DNA from: Pomacea canaliculata
Taxonomy: Eukaryota; Mollusca; Gastropoda; Architaenioglossa; Ampullariidae
DNA: 64,000 bases
Assembly (NCBI RefSeq): GCF_003073045.1
Contig: NC_037590.1
Coordinates: forward strand, 10,807,042-10,871,041
Direction of reading: 5' to 3'
Position 1 is the first letter of the stretch. Every line of letters begins with the position of its first letter. Below are positions 23,021 through 36,300 of the stretch, piece by piece. The notes beneath the pieces are model-generated. The model worked only from the letters and a program-made list of their open reading frames with translations. It searched no databases and was not told the DNA's origin. The position numbers were made by a program, and so were the translations under genes.

Positions 23021-26000
23021 CCACACTCACTCGCTCACTTACACACCTTGTATCACAGATATTATAGATAAAGCAGTGTGTGTGTTGACAACTCATCAAA
23101 ATTGACAGTTCGTAATATCTACACCAATTACAGATAGGTCCTGGAGTATGTATTGCAGGTTTATGTTTACCTGAAGCACGTGTATTGTCAAGGTTTATTT
23201 TGTCCTTTCTAAAAAGTTACCGGTGGGTTTTAAGTGAACAATACTATAGAAGAAATTATCACATGCATATATGGCACAAATAAACAAGGCAACATTATCA
23301 TTTCAGATGGTACCTATGTAAGAGGGAAAGACAGATGTAAACAAGATGCTCACCGTGCACTCACTGCCACGTGCCAAACACTCCCGCTGTGTGTTCAACG
23401 CTTTCTTACTCATTACCCTTTGCATTACTCTGCATTACCCTTTGCCAAACACACTCATCCTCAATGTGTATCCACATTTACCGACATTTGCAACAACGAA
23501 TGCGTGATAGTGACAGCATAACTGAGGGAGATAAGCGGGGAATTGAGGGGAAGAAGGAGAGGAAACAAAAAGGTGACAAGGGAGATAATGAAGCAGTTAC
23601 CTCCCACGCACTTAACCCTACGCATTATTGTCATTAGCGCCTCGCTTCTCGTAACTCATTACTAGCATCTCGTTTCTCGGCCACAACAAAAGTAATTTAA
23701 CCAAAAAAAAATCCACAGGCCATCCAGAGAGTGCTATTGTCAGCTACCACCCCCGCCAGCGTGTGTTCCATGCTCCTCCATCTAATAGTCGCCCTCCGTG
23801 TGCAGGGACCATCCAATAAAAGGCGATCCAATAAATTAGCACAGTTTATACTCTAATGACGTGTCATCACGCTTACAGCTGTTTTCAACGGCTACTGTTC
23901 TATTCACACACGTCTCTGGTCTCCATGGATGCTTCTTTTTTTTTAAAGCTGAAAACTGCGAAGAACCATCTTCCATGGTCATGTCCAATATTTCCAAGAG
24001 CATTCGCATCTTCCCCATCATCAGCACCAACACTGACTGCGAAACAGGCACAGGAGTGTATGAAGCCTTCAGCTTCAGAATGAACATTTTATGTGTCCTC
24101 TCTTGGCTCCACTAAAAGGACAAATGTCTCTGACACCAGAGAAGAGCTGGAGAGGACACAAATATTGGCCGCGGGAAGGAGACCGACTATACATCCCTGT
24201 GTTGAGCATCACGGACACCATCACGACCGGAAAAGAACGAAGGATTATGTGTATAATCAGGAGATGGTGACAGGCAAGGACAGTGGGGAAGAGAGAGAGA
24301 TGGAGCGAATGTCCTTCAGATTCACTTTTTTAAAAGTATCCCAGTTAAAAATAAATAATTAAATAAACATCATTATTCATGACAAAGAAATGTGAATGCG
24401 ATGATTTCTGTTGTATTTCCACAAAGAGCTGACTCTAATTCACCCCACGCATCGTCAGTTGGCTTTCTAATCAGTTTTTTTCTCAGGTCAAGAAGAAAAA
24501 AACGACCTTTTATTACACAGGTGACTCGTTTTCCAGGAAAGGGGACCGGAAGTGCCGCAATGGCCAAACCCACTTGACATCCATTTCATCCGCTGACACC
24601 AGTCTTGAGAGATGTCCAGCTCTCCACGGTGCTATCGATGTGAGGAACGATTGCTACGGGTGACACAAACACAATCACAAATGTACATTAAAAAAATTGC
24701 ATTTTCAACAAATGCTCTCAGAGTTTATTTCAAAAGTTTGCCATTGTTTTCTCGTTAACCTGGCATCGTTCAAGGATTGCCCTTTCTTATCAACTCATCG
24801 GGAAGTGTCCAACGGTGTTGCCTGATCTCTTCCAAACCAAGACTATTTTTTTTTCGAGGAGGTTCTGCCAGATTCCCGTTGTACGTACGTGCGGCCAGCC
24901 ATACGCGGTTTGCCAGTTTAACAGACTTTCCACCTTGGGAAAACAAAATCGTGCGAAAGAAATGAATACAAAAGTGTGGCATGGCAGTCATTGTGTGTAA
25001 GAAGAACAAATAAAGTCGCGAACGCCGGCTGCGATGCCAGCACTCTTATTATCCTGTAGCCCGCTGCTAAACTGCGGCAAGTGGGTGAAGTGCGCATGTC
25101 ATGTGGTCGGCTTCCTGTCCCTCCTGCCATCTACGGAGGGTGTCTGCTGCTGCCCGTGTCGCAGTTCCAGGCGACGGTAAAGCACATCGCGAGGAGAAAT
25201 CGCCGCCAATAAACAAAAAGAAACCGGGGGTCGATCGGGTGACACGGAGGGAGTGTAGGGGGGAGGGTCATAGGGAGTTTTGACAGGCACGTGCTGCGCG
25301 CTTTGGCTATTTGCAGAGCGGGATGCAGATGTTTGTTACGGAAATTGGTCAAGTATTAATGGACATTAGCGAAGGACTAGGAAGCAATATTGCGTGCAGG
25401 AAACTGAGTACTTCGGGGGAGCGGACAACATCATCAGAAAGGAGCCTCAACTGATGTCATGTTGATAACTAAGTGTATCACACGCTGTGTGCCTCATAGT
25501 TTTTTTTGTTTTTTTTTACTGATGTAGTACGATCACGAGCAAGAGATCGATGGAGGGAATGGAGGTCCGTGGATTCAGCTAATGCTTCTCTCCCCTACCT
25601 TCCATCTCTCACACATCCGTAGGCCTGGTAACACCCGAGTGAAAACTGTCATCTCACCTGTACTTAACACTCAAGTATCGATAACTACAGCACTGGCAAC
25701 ACCCTACGCGAGAACCGTTATCTCACGTGCACTCCACCTGTACTTAACAGTGAAGTGTCGGCGACTACGTCATCCTGTGCACTCCAGGTTTACCATCCCG
25801 TTGGCTGCGAGGTGATAACAGACTCGTCCATCCGTCAGGCATGACACACGCACACACGCGCGCACGTGATGACGGCGCTGTATCTACCGAGGGCCATCGA
25901 TAGGGCCAAGCCAGCAACAGGCGGCGTATCAATGTCAAAACACTCGTCGAACAACGAGTACTCACTCACTCACCTCCCCCACCTCTAACATAATGCAGAC

Positions 26001-26231
26001 ATAGCTAATAATCGCAGTTTTCTCCAGAGAGGCAGGAAATAAAGGACAATGATCAAAACGGAACGGACAGATAGGCTGATAGACAGACGGATAGAAGGAA
26101 AACAGAGAATGAAGAACGCAGGTATACAAGCGAATGAAAAGACGAGATGAGAGAACAGCCTATTACTTACAAGACTTGCTATCGTTAATCATTTTTCTGC
26201 ACATTGTTCGTCATCAGCCTGGTCTCCTTAC

Positions 26232-26353
26232 CGCTCTGAGGTTGAAAATCCAGGCAAAAAAGGCTTGGAGAGTTCTCCAGCACGTCTGTAGGTTATCCTT
26301 CATCACACAGTAGCACGACATTCTGATCCCTGAGCAGGTAGTCCACGTGGCAC
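26232..26353 (-). CDS. Candidate middle exon of the same minus-strand gene
   Basis: 122 nt between an acceptor (GTCTACCAG|GTGCCACG) and a consensus donor (AGAGCG|GTAAGG). Its length and phases fit exactly between the exons at 27687-27848 (ends phase 2) and 15172-16867 (needs 1 nt). That frame reads RCHVDYLLRDQNVVLLCDEG, then a TAA, then PTDVLENSPSLFCLDFQP. Another frame is fully open (TCSGIRMSCYCVMKDNLQ...FFAWIFNLRA). Either the stop is an error or decay, or the open frame is used with exons I have not found. Confidence 0.35.
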
Positions 26354-27686
26354 CTGGTAGACTAAACTAAGCTAAAGGTAGCTGGCATGTCACAAGTACA
26401 CTAACTGCGTTCTGTCCTCGGCAAGTGTTAGCTGTCTTTTCTCACATCGCAGTTAGAGGACATGATAATTTGCGTTTTTGGAAACATTGAATATCCCTTT
26501 TATCCTGGAGAAATAGCACGCTGCTTGTAAGCATGTTGTCATGGTCGGGTCTAGTCTTTAATCAAGGTCTACACCTGTTGACCACTTCCAAAAGCATTGA
26601 AAAGACACTGGAAACACACTGGCGAGCACGCATGTCCGGAAGTGTACTTTGCCTCTGCATACTGTCACACTCGTACAAACTATTAGAAACATGTCTCAGC
26701 CTCATTACTAGAAAACTATATATATATATCGTTTTCATCGCACGTATGGACTTCTTTGTCTCACAGCCTCAATAGTTCAATAACATTCCATTATTTCCAA
26801 CTAAAAGCATGGACAAGGGGTGACGAAGATATACTCCACGTAGTTTGTCCGTCTCAATCACTTTCCGCCTGGCTAAACCTGATGGATTCACAAAAAAATG
26901 TCCTCGGTTCCCTCGGTCCTGTCAGCTGTCCGCGCGCCTGCGCGTACCCAGTGTAGCTGCCAAGCGAACTGTTGGACACCAGAAGCAGACGACTCTCTCC
27001 GTCTCTGACGCTGTCTTCCAGTTGTGTCTGCCTGCCGTGGCGCCAGAAAGGCAAGAAAAGGCATCGCGGCAACCACAACGAAGCCGCCGCCCTTACTTCA
27101 GCTTATTCGTCACTCCTTCCGTCCATCAGCGTCTTCTTTACTTCTGCTTCTGAACCGTTGATTACTGCGGCTGCCACTATCTGTCACACCCACCTCTTCC
27201 CACCCGTCCTTACGAACCCTCCCTCTCCCCCCAAAAAAATGAAGGGTTGCGAGTTTGACAAGCTTTGCCACTTTCGGGTGTCTTCCGACATATGGTGACA
27301 GGTGCAGTACCCGCTCTTTGCATCAGTTGGGGTGAGGGACGCGCTTCTGACGTCAGAAGAAGTCGCATGTGGCCGCAACCATCTGCTCGCAACATTAGCG
27401 CCGCGCCGCGCCGTGCCGCGCGTCACCGGAACGGTCTGTCTTCTCCCTGATGGCGTCTGGAAGCGCACTCCACGCCCGTCCACCGAGCACCCAGTAGCCG
27501 CAGCCCTCGGCCACCCTTCTGCCACCACCCAGGCATCGATCCCAAATCAATCAGTGATAGAGAAATCGGCCTGGCTCCTTCCGCAGCTCCCTGCAATTCT
27601 TGAAACTGCATTGTCTCATACATCTGTTAACTTCCAGCAGTACATCCATTAACTAAGCAGCTCACCCGGGGTTGGCCTCTTCTCAC

Positions 27687-27848
27687 CTGACAGCCGGCGT
27701 CGCTTGTTCCCGATCGAGTTTCTTGCGTTCTGTGCGTCTGTCGAGGTAATGGCTCCACGATTCCCTCGTTTTAAACTTACTGAGACCAGCATCGTCCTCG
27801 GAGTCTCCGGTATTTAGGTGTGGCACCACACACCAGCCTCTTTGTTCT
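27687..27848 (-). CDS. Candidate exon of the unrecognised minus-strand gene
   Basis: 162 nt with a good acceptor (TCCCTTTCAG|AGAACAAAG) and donor (GCTGTCAG|GTGAGAAG). One frame is open throughout and reads GWCVVPHLNTGDSEDDAG, then KFKTRESWSHYLDRRTERKK, then DREQATPAVR. The charged, polar composition resembles a cytoplasmic linker and matches the style of the exon at 15172-16867. Family unknown. Upstream exons would lie at higher coordinates and were not found with confidence. Confidence 0.5.
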
Positions 27849-30088
27849 CTGAAAGGGAGTCAATCAATAGAAAATAAACCTTGATCAGCGAGTCAACCAT
27901 CCAGCTAAAGCCAAAGTTTTCACCGGAGAGATTATCCGACCCTTGTACCCAGAAGGATATTTTGTTCTCTTTTTGTTTCCCTTTCTGTTCATTCCCTTTC
28001 CGCGGCTTGATTTATGGGTGGCGACTTGAGTTGCCTGTAGTCGGCTGATTGTGCTGGAGGATGTTGAAAACTCTGCTGTCGTCTTTGATCAGCCTTGTCT
28101 CATAAAATGAGTGCAATCATTTATTTTGATGTTTAAAAACCTGATGATATCAATTGGAGCTGGCGTCGGGCTAGACGGGTTGATTTTTAGGTTTATAAAG
28201 CAGCTCTTCTTTCCATATTAACCTTCTTTTATATCTATAAAGAAATCGGGGTGGGGTGGGGGAAGAAAAAGCGAGGTCATTGTGCTTAATTATTATTTCT
28301 TAATTAAATGCTTTTTGTTATTAATGGTTACAAATTATTACGAATAATATTTTGCAGATATAAGTCGTTGTTCGCCTTTTCCAGCCACCGCTTGCCTGGA
28401 CACTTTTCGTCTCGTTTCTCGACGTCCACCTCGTTAATACCTGCAGTTTGACTCAGGTAACCTTAAATTAGATATCTAGCAGGTGTTACAACTCAAACTG
28501 CAGTTAAACGTGTATCCATATTAGAGAAGATAATAGGTGAGAGGCAGCTTCGCGCGCTCGTGAGTGTGTGTGTGAGAGAGAGACGTTGATTAAAGTTAAG
28601 CAATTAACAATTAATGCTAATGTGGGAATTCAAGCTCGACAATGCCCAAAAAGCGCCACTCTTCTCAAAGTCACTTTCTTTATAAGATCCCCGAAGCAAC
28701 TGAAACTTCCATTCAAAGTAATACCTCGTGCAAATAGGAAACGAACAGTCAGTTAACCCGCCGTTAAAAGCCACCTCGAGAGATCTCGACTGAAAGTTCA
28801 CCGAGAAAAAAGAAGGCAAAAAGTTAGTCAATGATAGACTATCTGCGGAGCTAAACTTGCGACCGGTAGCCAAAACCTTTCCATCACTAGAATTATTCCC
28901 AGCCCGTCTTCGCAATTACCACCATTAAAGAAACAGTGAAGTCCCGGGTTAAGATTGATGCTATTGCTGGCCTGTCTTTCCCTTGGCAAGTCTCCTGCAC
29001 TTTTACCCTGTCTTCACAGCCAAGCAACTCTCCCTTCGTGAAGTCGATAGAAAACTTCTACTCTCTCTCTAGTAATGAACTGTCGAGGTTTTGAGTTTGC
29101 TCGTGTGTTCGTGGTCTTGCGGGATAGAAAGAGCAGGAGGAGAGAGAGAATGCTTCACGGAGGTACAAAGAGTACTCAGGTGTTCATTGGCACCAGTCAT
29201 TCAGAATGAAGCAAGGTTGCGTGCGTGTCACGTAGCACGCCTACTCAGATCATGTCATTAAATAAAGACAAGAACCTGGGAAAACAATCAGTACCTGCCA
29301 GGAAAAAAAATGAAATTAAGCAACAGAAATGCAACGACTGCATCCTGACCCAACAATAAACCTTAACCACAATCTGAAGCTGGTTGCTGCAATAGACTGC
29401 AGGGGTTCATGGCGAATTGTTTCATGGAAACATACGGGAGGGGCAGTGCAGTGAACACAAAGAAGGATTCCTAAAATCATTGTAAACAACCATCCGAGAT
29501 ATCATCCGCAGATAAATGCATATTCGTAAAAACTGCGGCAAAGACTTTTGATAGAGTAATGATTATGAAATTACTGCAGTGGCGATCTGGTCTTTAGTTC
29601 AAGTACACATGTGTCCCTTTCTGTAAAAATTTCCCTTTCTAAAATGCTGTACATGCTGTAGTATTTCTTTCTAACACAACTGCATCAAAGTGCATTAGTG
29701 TCTATCTTCCGTCAGCTTCACTTCGAAATTTGCAGATATCTATAAACTTGATAATATATATATGAGACAGAAATAGAATCTGGCTTTCTTGCTGTCTGAT
29801 ACAGATGCAGCTCCAGCAGCTGCAGCAGCGACGAAAGAAAACAAGAAAAAGCACAAGAACAATAAAGGTGCCATGAGCTGAGAAATATTGTCTAAGACAA
29901 GACGGATGGAGGAGGGCGCCATGTCATTATAAGGTGTCCAATACTATTTATGCTTCTTTCTGCAGCTTGAGTCTGTTTTGTACTTCAGGACACACACGCA
30001 CGCATGCACGCACCCACACATGCCTGTCTCCCTCTCTATGATATGCAAACAAATGCACGCGCATGCAAGTGTGAGCTTCATCTCTAGC
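27849..30088. other. No gene supported
   Basis: A minus-strand open frame at 29740-29922 has a hydrophobic signal-like run (MAPLLFLCFFLFSFVAAAAA) but no clear donor or partner exon. The rest is AT-rich with no recognised feature. Confidence 0.4.
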
Positions 30089-30652
30089 AGTCGATGGCAT
30101 GCACAATACGACTTGACAGCTGTCAAAGTCTGTCATGGGTCTCTATCGTCAGCCACTGGAATGGTTCTTCCTCATCCACAGACACAAACCTGCCTCCTTA
30201 AATACTCCATCTATAAAGTTGTATCAGTAAATGTAAGTCTGGATTTTTTAAATATATTAAATTTTAAATAAGGTAATAAAACCAAGAAATCCATGTTGAG
30301 ATAATTATATTAAAGACGAAAGACTTCTAAAATATTATATCTGGTCGTTTTCGTGTGTGCTGCCGTTTTCGTCCATCACAACTAAACAAACAAATTAGTT
30401 CGACTTGCTTTCATTTATTTGTCAGGAAAAGTCGTCTAGATTACAAGCATCCGAGGGTTTTGTAGTGAGAAAGAAAGCAGGTGGACTTATTCTCAAACGA
30501 GTGCAAAAGGAAGAGGTCGATGGCGGTCGATATAATTTACATGACGCCTATGTATACTCAGCAATGAATCCTGCATTGATAGTCAGCTCTACACTCGAGC
30601 CGACAGTCCAGTCAGTTACTAACATTACATTAGAATCCATTACTAACGGCTG
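30089..30652 (+). CDS. Possible two terminal exons of an unrecognised plus-strand gene
   Basis: An exon-like stretch 30089-30232 (acceptor TCATCTCTAG, donor AAT|GTAAGT) and another from 30425 (acceptor TTTATTTGTCAG) to a TGA at 30650-30652 join in phase 0. The first reads VCHGSLSSATGMVLPHPQ; the second reads ASEGFVVRKKAGGLILKRVQ and later NLHDAYVYSAMNPALIVSS. No family is recognised, and upstream exons were not located. It could instead be non-coding transcript or chance. Confidence 0.25.
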
Positions 30653-33355
30653 AGTTGAATATTTCACTCCTCTGTTATCTGCAATTATTCTAACCACGTT
30701 TGTGTGCTTTCAAACAATTCAAAGAAAGTTTGCTGTATTGTCACTCAGAGTAAGTCTGAGTTAAGATTATTTTGACAGACAAACTCGAACTTGCCTAATG
30801 TTATTAGTGTGCAATATGGCAAAGACTAACGAAGATATGATTTTAATTAGAGTATTACAATGATAAATGCGTACAAAAATTATGTCTTTATTAAGAAAGA
30901 TTTCGTAGGGCAATAACCCTATCAAATACAAGACCCTCTGTTCGTGATTATAAGCTTGACTTCCAAAAAGAATGAAGAACTCTTGTGAAGAGCTCCAAAG
31001 AACCGATGTTTGATGTCTGTAAAGCCCATTGAGAAGACTAGCATCTTTAAAGCGACAGAATATTCCTGCATTATGTTAAATTTCTATCCACATCAATAAG
31101 AAATACTTGTGGTTAGTCATCAAGCTGAAAATCACCAAGTTTGCTCTGCACCTACTTCTGCCTGTCTCGCAAAGTGAGAATGAAAGAAGCTTGTTTCTCT
31201 CTCTCCTCCGCCTTGCAAACGATAATAAATTATAACAATCATTTCCTTTCGACTTCTTGCTGACACTATCGCCTTAAGGCCCGTTCTTATGGTCTGCTCA
31301 CTCAGCTTGTGAGACCTGAGTTTGATTCACAGAAAGGCACATAACACGGTCTTCTCCACAAAGCGCAGCCCACAGAAAGTGCCTGTCCTTGACAGACACA
31401 GACAGGAAGCAGTCTTCCATTTGAAGGCAGCCAACAAACTGTCAACAGCAGACGACGACATTATTTCTGACCACACTTTTCAATAGCTCCAGCATTTCGT
31501 CTCCAGTTACAGACACCGGTATCATGTCCCACCCAGGAGATCCCTAAGGTTGCTGCGGGAAGAGGTCTCACCGAGGTCCAGATCCGGTCAGCGAGAAATA
31601 AGTGAGCCTCTGTACAGGGTCTGTCAGCCTCCTGTCGTTTCCAGACAGCATCATTGATAACATTGTACTATCAATGAAAAACTTGATACTTAAAGCCTTC
31701 CACCATGCAATACTGAAAGCATCTCTGGGAAAATCAATTCTTCTCGTTGCCGGCGCTACAAATCTTCCTTCAAGCAGTTAGTACAGGCTGCACGGCACCG
31801 CCCACGTCATGCCAGACTTCGGTAATCTCGCTGCCAACTGATATCAATGGCTCAAAACTCTTCCCCGCTAAAAGCACATCCAACCTTTCAAACACTGCAG
31901 CCATCAGCACGATGTCTTTTTTTTTTTTTTTAAAGACTATGTCTAGACACTGATGATTGTACCACAGGCTTGATATTTCCCTATGCTAATTAACTCCACG
32001 AGTTTGCAATTAGGGATGTGCACGATACAGCACTTGTGGCACTATAGTGTGCAGGCGAGGAACAGGGTCTCAAGCACATGATGATTGACCCTTTGATGGC
32101 TGCTCCTCCCTTCCCTTTTGCAGCTGTATGTGCACTGCATTTATTGCCTCGGTCGTAATTCCAGTTCCTTCCGTCCAGTGCTGAAAGCGTGCTAGATGGG
32201 AGCCAGATCGATCAGCAAATTACTAATGAAGCTCTGATGTAAATTCGAAATCAGAGTTAATCATGTCGATCGTCAATAGGATATGAATTTTCTGGTCAGA
32301 AAGTTGAATTAAAATATTGTTGGAAACAAATGAAGATTGTGTTTAACTCAGATACATGGTTGCCTTTTTTCAAAGTGTGCTCTATCTACTTCTCTGCCCG
32401 CCTGCTCACCAGTAAAATTATTCAGAATAATTTAGTCTAAGCGAAAGTTCAATGAGTCTAGTGATTTTAGTTGTCTCTAAATGGAAAAAAAAAATGCTCA
32501 TCGTTTTACTTACTTATTTTTTTCTGCTATTAAAGCTGACTTGTCGGGTGCTAAGCTCGTGCATAACAATGAAAACTCGTTTTCATTTTTTACCGCTGTC
32601 CTTGAGTTCACCCGTGTCTCTCGGCTGCCACCCTTCCATCCCTTCATCTGTCTTCCCTTCTCTCTCGTGTAGAGCCAGATAAGATACTATAAACCACGAT
32701 AGAATAGATGCATGTACTGTATATTTTTAATTGAGACGTTAATTGTGCAGGTGTGTGCGTGCGTGCGCATGTGTGGTGTGTGTGTGGGGGGGATGTACAC
32801 GTTACAAAAGGGTTAATACACTGTAAAGAAACTTATGGCTTGACCAAATATAGCAGAATAGTTTTTGTTGATAGCACGTGAAGGATGTTATAAATATCCA
32901 AATGGCCCCTGGCAAACAAAAAGAAAGGTTACCCAACCCTTGTTATATAACTGTTACCTATATAAATAAACTAATTCTTTCTCTCCCTCTGTGTGTGCTT
33001 TTTTAAATTGTCTTTCTAAAGTAGTTCTCGTGCTCATGAGAAAATGCTACATTAATTATTGTATATCACTTGCACTACGTTTGCGGTGGATCAATCTTGT
33101 ATAGCTGGTCGAAATCCAGACGACCTAAATCGCGTAGCTCACCAAGAAACCGTGAAGCATTCCAAAAAGTTATGTTTTGTTTACTTTATCATAAAGCAAA
33201 CTCGGTCCTAGGTATCTTTTTCCAAGGTTTTCGTTGGCTACTTTTGCCCTAACCTGCCACCTCCCTGAAGTGCTCATGCAGCCTTACCAGGGGAAACAAC
33301 TCCATAAGCGTTTCAGCACATATTAAAGGATAGCATCCCTTGAAAGTCAAAGAAC
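30653..33355. other. Intergenic, upstream of ERCC1
   Basis: No gene seen. A degenerate tRNA-like stretch (TGGTCTGCTCACTCAGC ... GAGTTTGATTC near 31288-31325) may be an old SINE. The ERCC1 promoter and 5' UTR should lie in the last few hundred bases, without an obvious TATA box. Confidence 0.4.
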
Positions 33356-36300
33356 ATGGCGGGGAAGAACAAATTTGTCATCCCATCGTTGGAAGAAATG
33401 GAAACTGCAGACCAAAAGGAAGCATCAGTATGTCTCCACCATCTCAGAAAACATTCACCTAATTAACATAGTGTTAATGATAAGCAGTAATAAAGAGATT
33501 TCATTTTAACAGCATCGGTAAGATGCAGCTGCTGGGATTAGCTGTAGCACTTCAGCAATGTGATTAAATTCTACAAATTACGCAATCATAGTGAAACAAC
33601 CTAATTTCCTCCGAAACAGAGGCACGTAGGGCCCGGGGTATGTGCCAAAAAGCAACTGTCTTTAAATCTAGGGAACGGAAGATTTTAGGTGTTTTTAATC
33701 AGTCAAATTTAGGTAATTCTTTAGGGCAGTTGTGTTTATCTACTTATGATGTGTGTCTTATCTGATCAATGTGGGAAATAATATCAAGGAATGCAGAGGA
33801 CTTATCTTTTCCAGTAGTTAAGACAATACCTTTGGTGAGGTTATTGAGATTAATCATCAAAGTCAGAATGAAAAAAATTGAGTGGTTTAAAGTTCTTTCG
33901 CATTGATTAATTTTAAACTCATGTGGAATGTTTGTAGTTGTTTTACATTACTTTGATAGGCATCTTGTCCAAAAAAAATCCTGATTTTTAAATTTATCCA
34001 TATCCAATTTGTGATTGCAGGCAATTCCTAGGCAGCTATTTAAGCCAAAAATCTCTACAGCAGTTTCAGATTCTTCAACAGAATCTGCACAGGCTGATGC
34101 TTTGAAGTCTTCTCTAAGCAGCCCTAAAAAACGTGTGTTGTCACAGAAAGCTTTGATGTCAATGCAACCACTTTCAAAACAAGTCTCACAGAAGAAATCA
34201 TCACCAACAAAGAGGGCACAATCATTAACAGCCCATGAACAAATGAAAACAATGCCTTGCAAACAGTCAGCAGTGGCTACTTTTGGTTCAAGTCATACAC
34301 TTTCAGCTGTAAATAATATCAATGGAGGTAAAATATCTCACTCAATAAATCACTTAAGATTTTACATATGTGTCAGCATAATAACTCTTTTAATATTTTT
34401 CAGTAGCCTGGAAAAGCTTTTTGTGGTTCTATATTTCTGGCACATGTTGCTTGTAATGAATGTTACTGTAAATTTAATTTACAAGATCGATAGTCTTGAC
34501 TGTGTGCTGTAGTCTAGTATTGAAAGTGATGCATCTTTCATCAACCTTCTTAATTTTCTGACAGTAACTTCAAAAGCCAGTGGCCCAGGTGAGGCTTGTA
34601 TGGCTACTGATCTATTCAATCAGGCTATAGCATCCACAGCACAAGAAACAACCAGGCAAACAAGCAACAATAAGACTGAGCAGAATTCGGGCTTTGATGA
34701 AGTTCGATTTGAGTAAGTGTCATTGTCATTTCAGTAATCCTACTTTCCCTGTACAGGACCTGCTCACTGTCGCCCATTGTAGGCAAGAGTGGCAGGCACT
34801 GTCAGCTGCCGCCTCTATCCATGTGCTCCCCACAACAACAGGTGCTGGTCAAGGAACAACTGACTGACTAATGTGCCAACAGTTGTAAAACAGTTGCCAC
34901 AAATAAACTTCAAATGTGTCACAAAGTCATGCATGTATCAGCTGATTAGTGAACCTAAATCTTGACTTTATCATTTTCAGTATTTTCTCCCTCAGCATTT
35001 GTTGCACAAAAAATGTATCATTCTTTTAGTATGGATGCCTTGTATATGTTTTATTGTCTGTATCCGCATTCATGAAGAGTATCCACATTAAATCTTTAAT
35101 CAATGTTCTTTTATTTGAGACAAAATCCTCGATCATCTACTAAATATGCAAAAGTAATAATTACACATTTTAAAAAAATATCTTGTAAGTTATGTCATAG
35201 ACTATGCTCTATGAAGTATACTTTGGTTTGACTTTTCAGTGCTTTGCCGACTCTTGCAAAACTTGGCAAAACGAACTCTTTGTTGGTCAACCCACGACAG
35301 GTACTTTTGTCTTTATAATGATGTAACAATTTTAAATATATTTATAATATAGAAAATATATTTCTTTAAAAGCTTATTTGAATGGTTACTGGCATTTTTT
35401 TAGGATTGCATAAAACATGACTAATCAAAGACAAAAGTATCTGTGTTTAAATGTAGTCATCATTTCTTCCATTTCCAATTACAAATATTACACAGTACAA
35501 CATATATTTTATTTCAGAAAGGCAACCCAATTCTAAAATATGTACGTAGTGTCCCTTGGGAATTTGGAAATATTGTTCCTGATTACGTGATGGGACAGTC
35601 CAACTGTGCTTTATTTTTGAGGTCAGTATTCTGATCATTTTTCTTTTTTATTATCATCAGTCCAATTAATGTAGTCATAATCATCAGTTTTAATTGTTCC
35701 ATTTTGTTTCTTGCCTTTCTGTTGCTCAGTAAACAGATATTTTTTTCTCTGATTGATTTGCTGTGTGTACCCAGTTTAAGATACCACCAGCTTCATCCAG
35801 AATACATACATACAAGGCTAAAACAACTGGGCCACAGCTTTGATTTACGTGTGCTACTAGTTCATGTTGATCTGGTAAGAACTATGGACCTATATTTTAA
35901 ACATTTACAACAAGTAGATATAAAATAATTTATAAACATTTGCAGCTATAAAGCCGATAAAAACATACTGTAGATAAATTTCAAAGTATGACTGGAATAT
36001 AAACTTTTGAAAAATTCTTGAAATAATTTTAAATTCTTTATTCCTTTTATATTTTAACAATTGTTAATAATGAAGGTTGGTAGTTTCATACAATGCTTTC
36101 CTGTTTGGTTCATATGTAGTCTTCTGTGTGCAGCTCATGGAGTTTCAATAACGGGAAATAAACTCTACAAATACAATTACTGTCATGTTTTGCTCTAGAA
36201 TTACACACTTTTTTAAGATAAGGCTTATGCAATAAGAGATTTTGGCATTAAAACTGTCAGAAAATTCCATTTATGTCCGTTCTTTTACATTAGTAAACAA

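Larger units (their letters stand above)
16868..27686. other. Intronic or intergenic DNA with simple repeats
   Basis: It lies within the span of the unrecognised minus-strand gene (introns between 15172-16867, 26232-26353 and 27687-27848). Tandem repeats at 19.8, 21.5, 22.55 and 22.85 kb are listed separately. Open frames up to 230 codons (20854-21546) show no domain, start context or splice support. Confidence 0.5.

Noticed and set aside
29740-29922. Secreted small protein (60 codons, minus)
   Set aside because: Signal-like N-terminus, but the Ala run comes from a GCAGCTGCAGCAGC simple repeat, with no convincing donor or mature domain.
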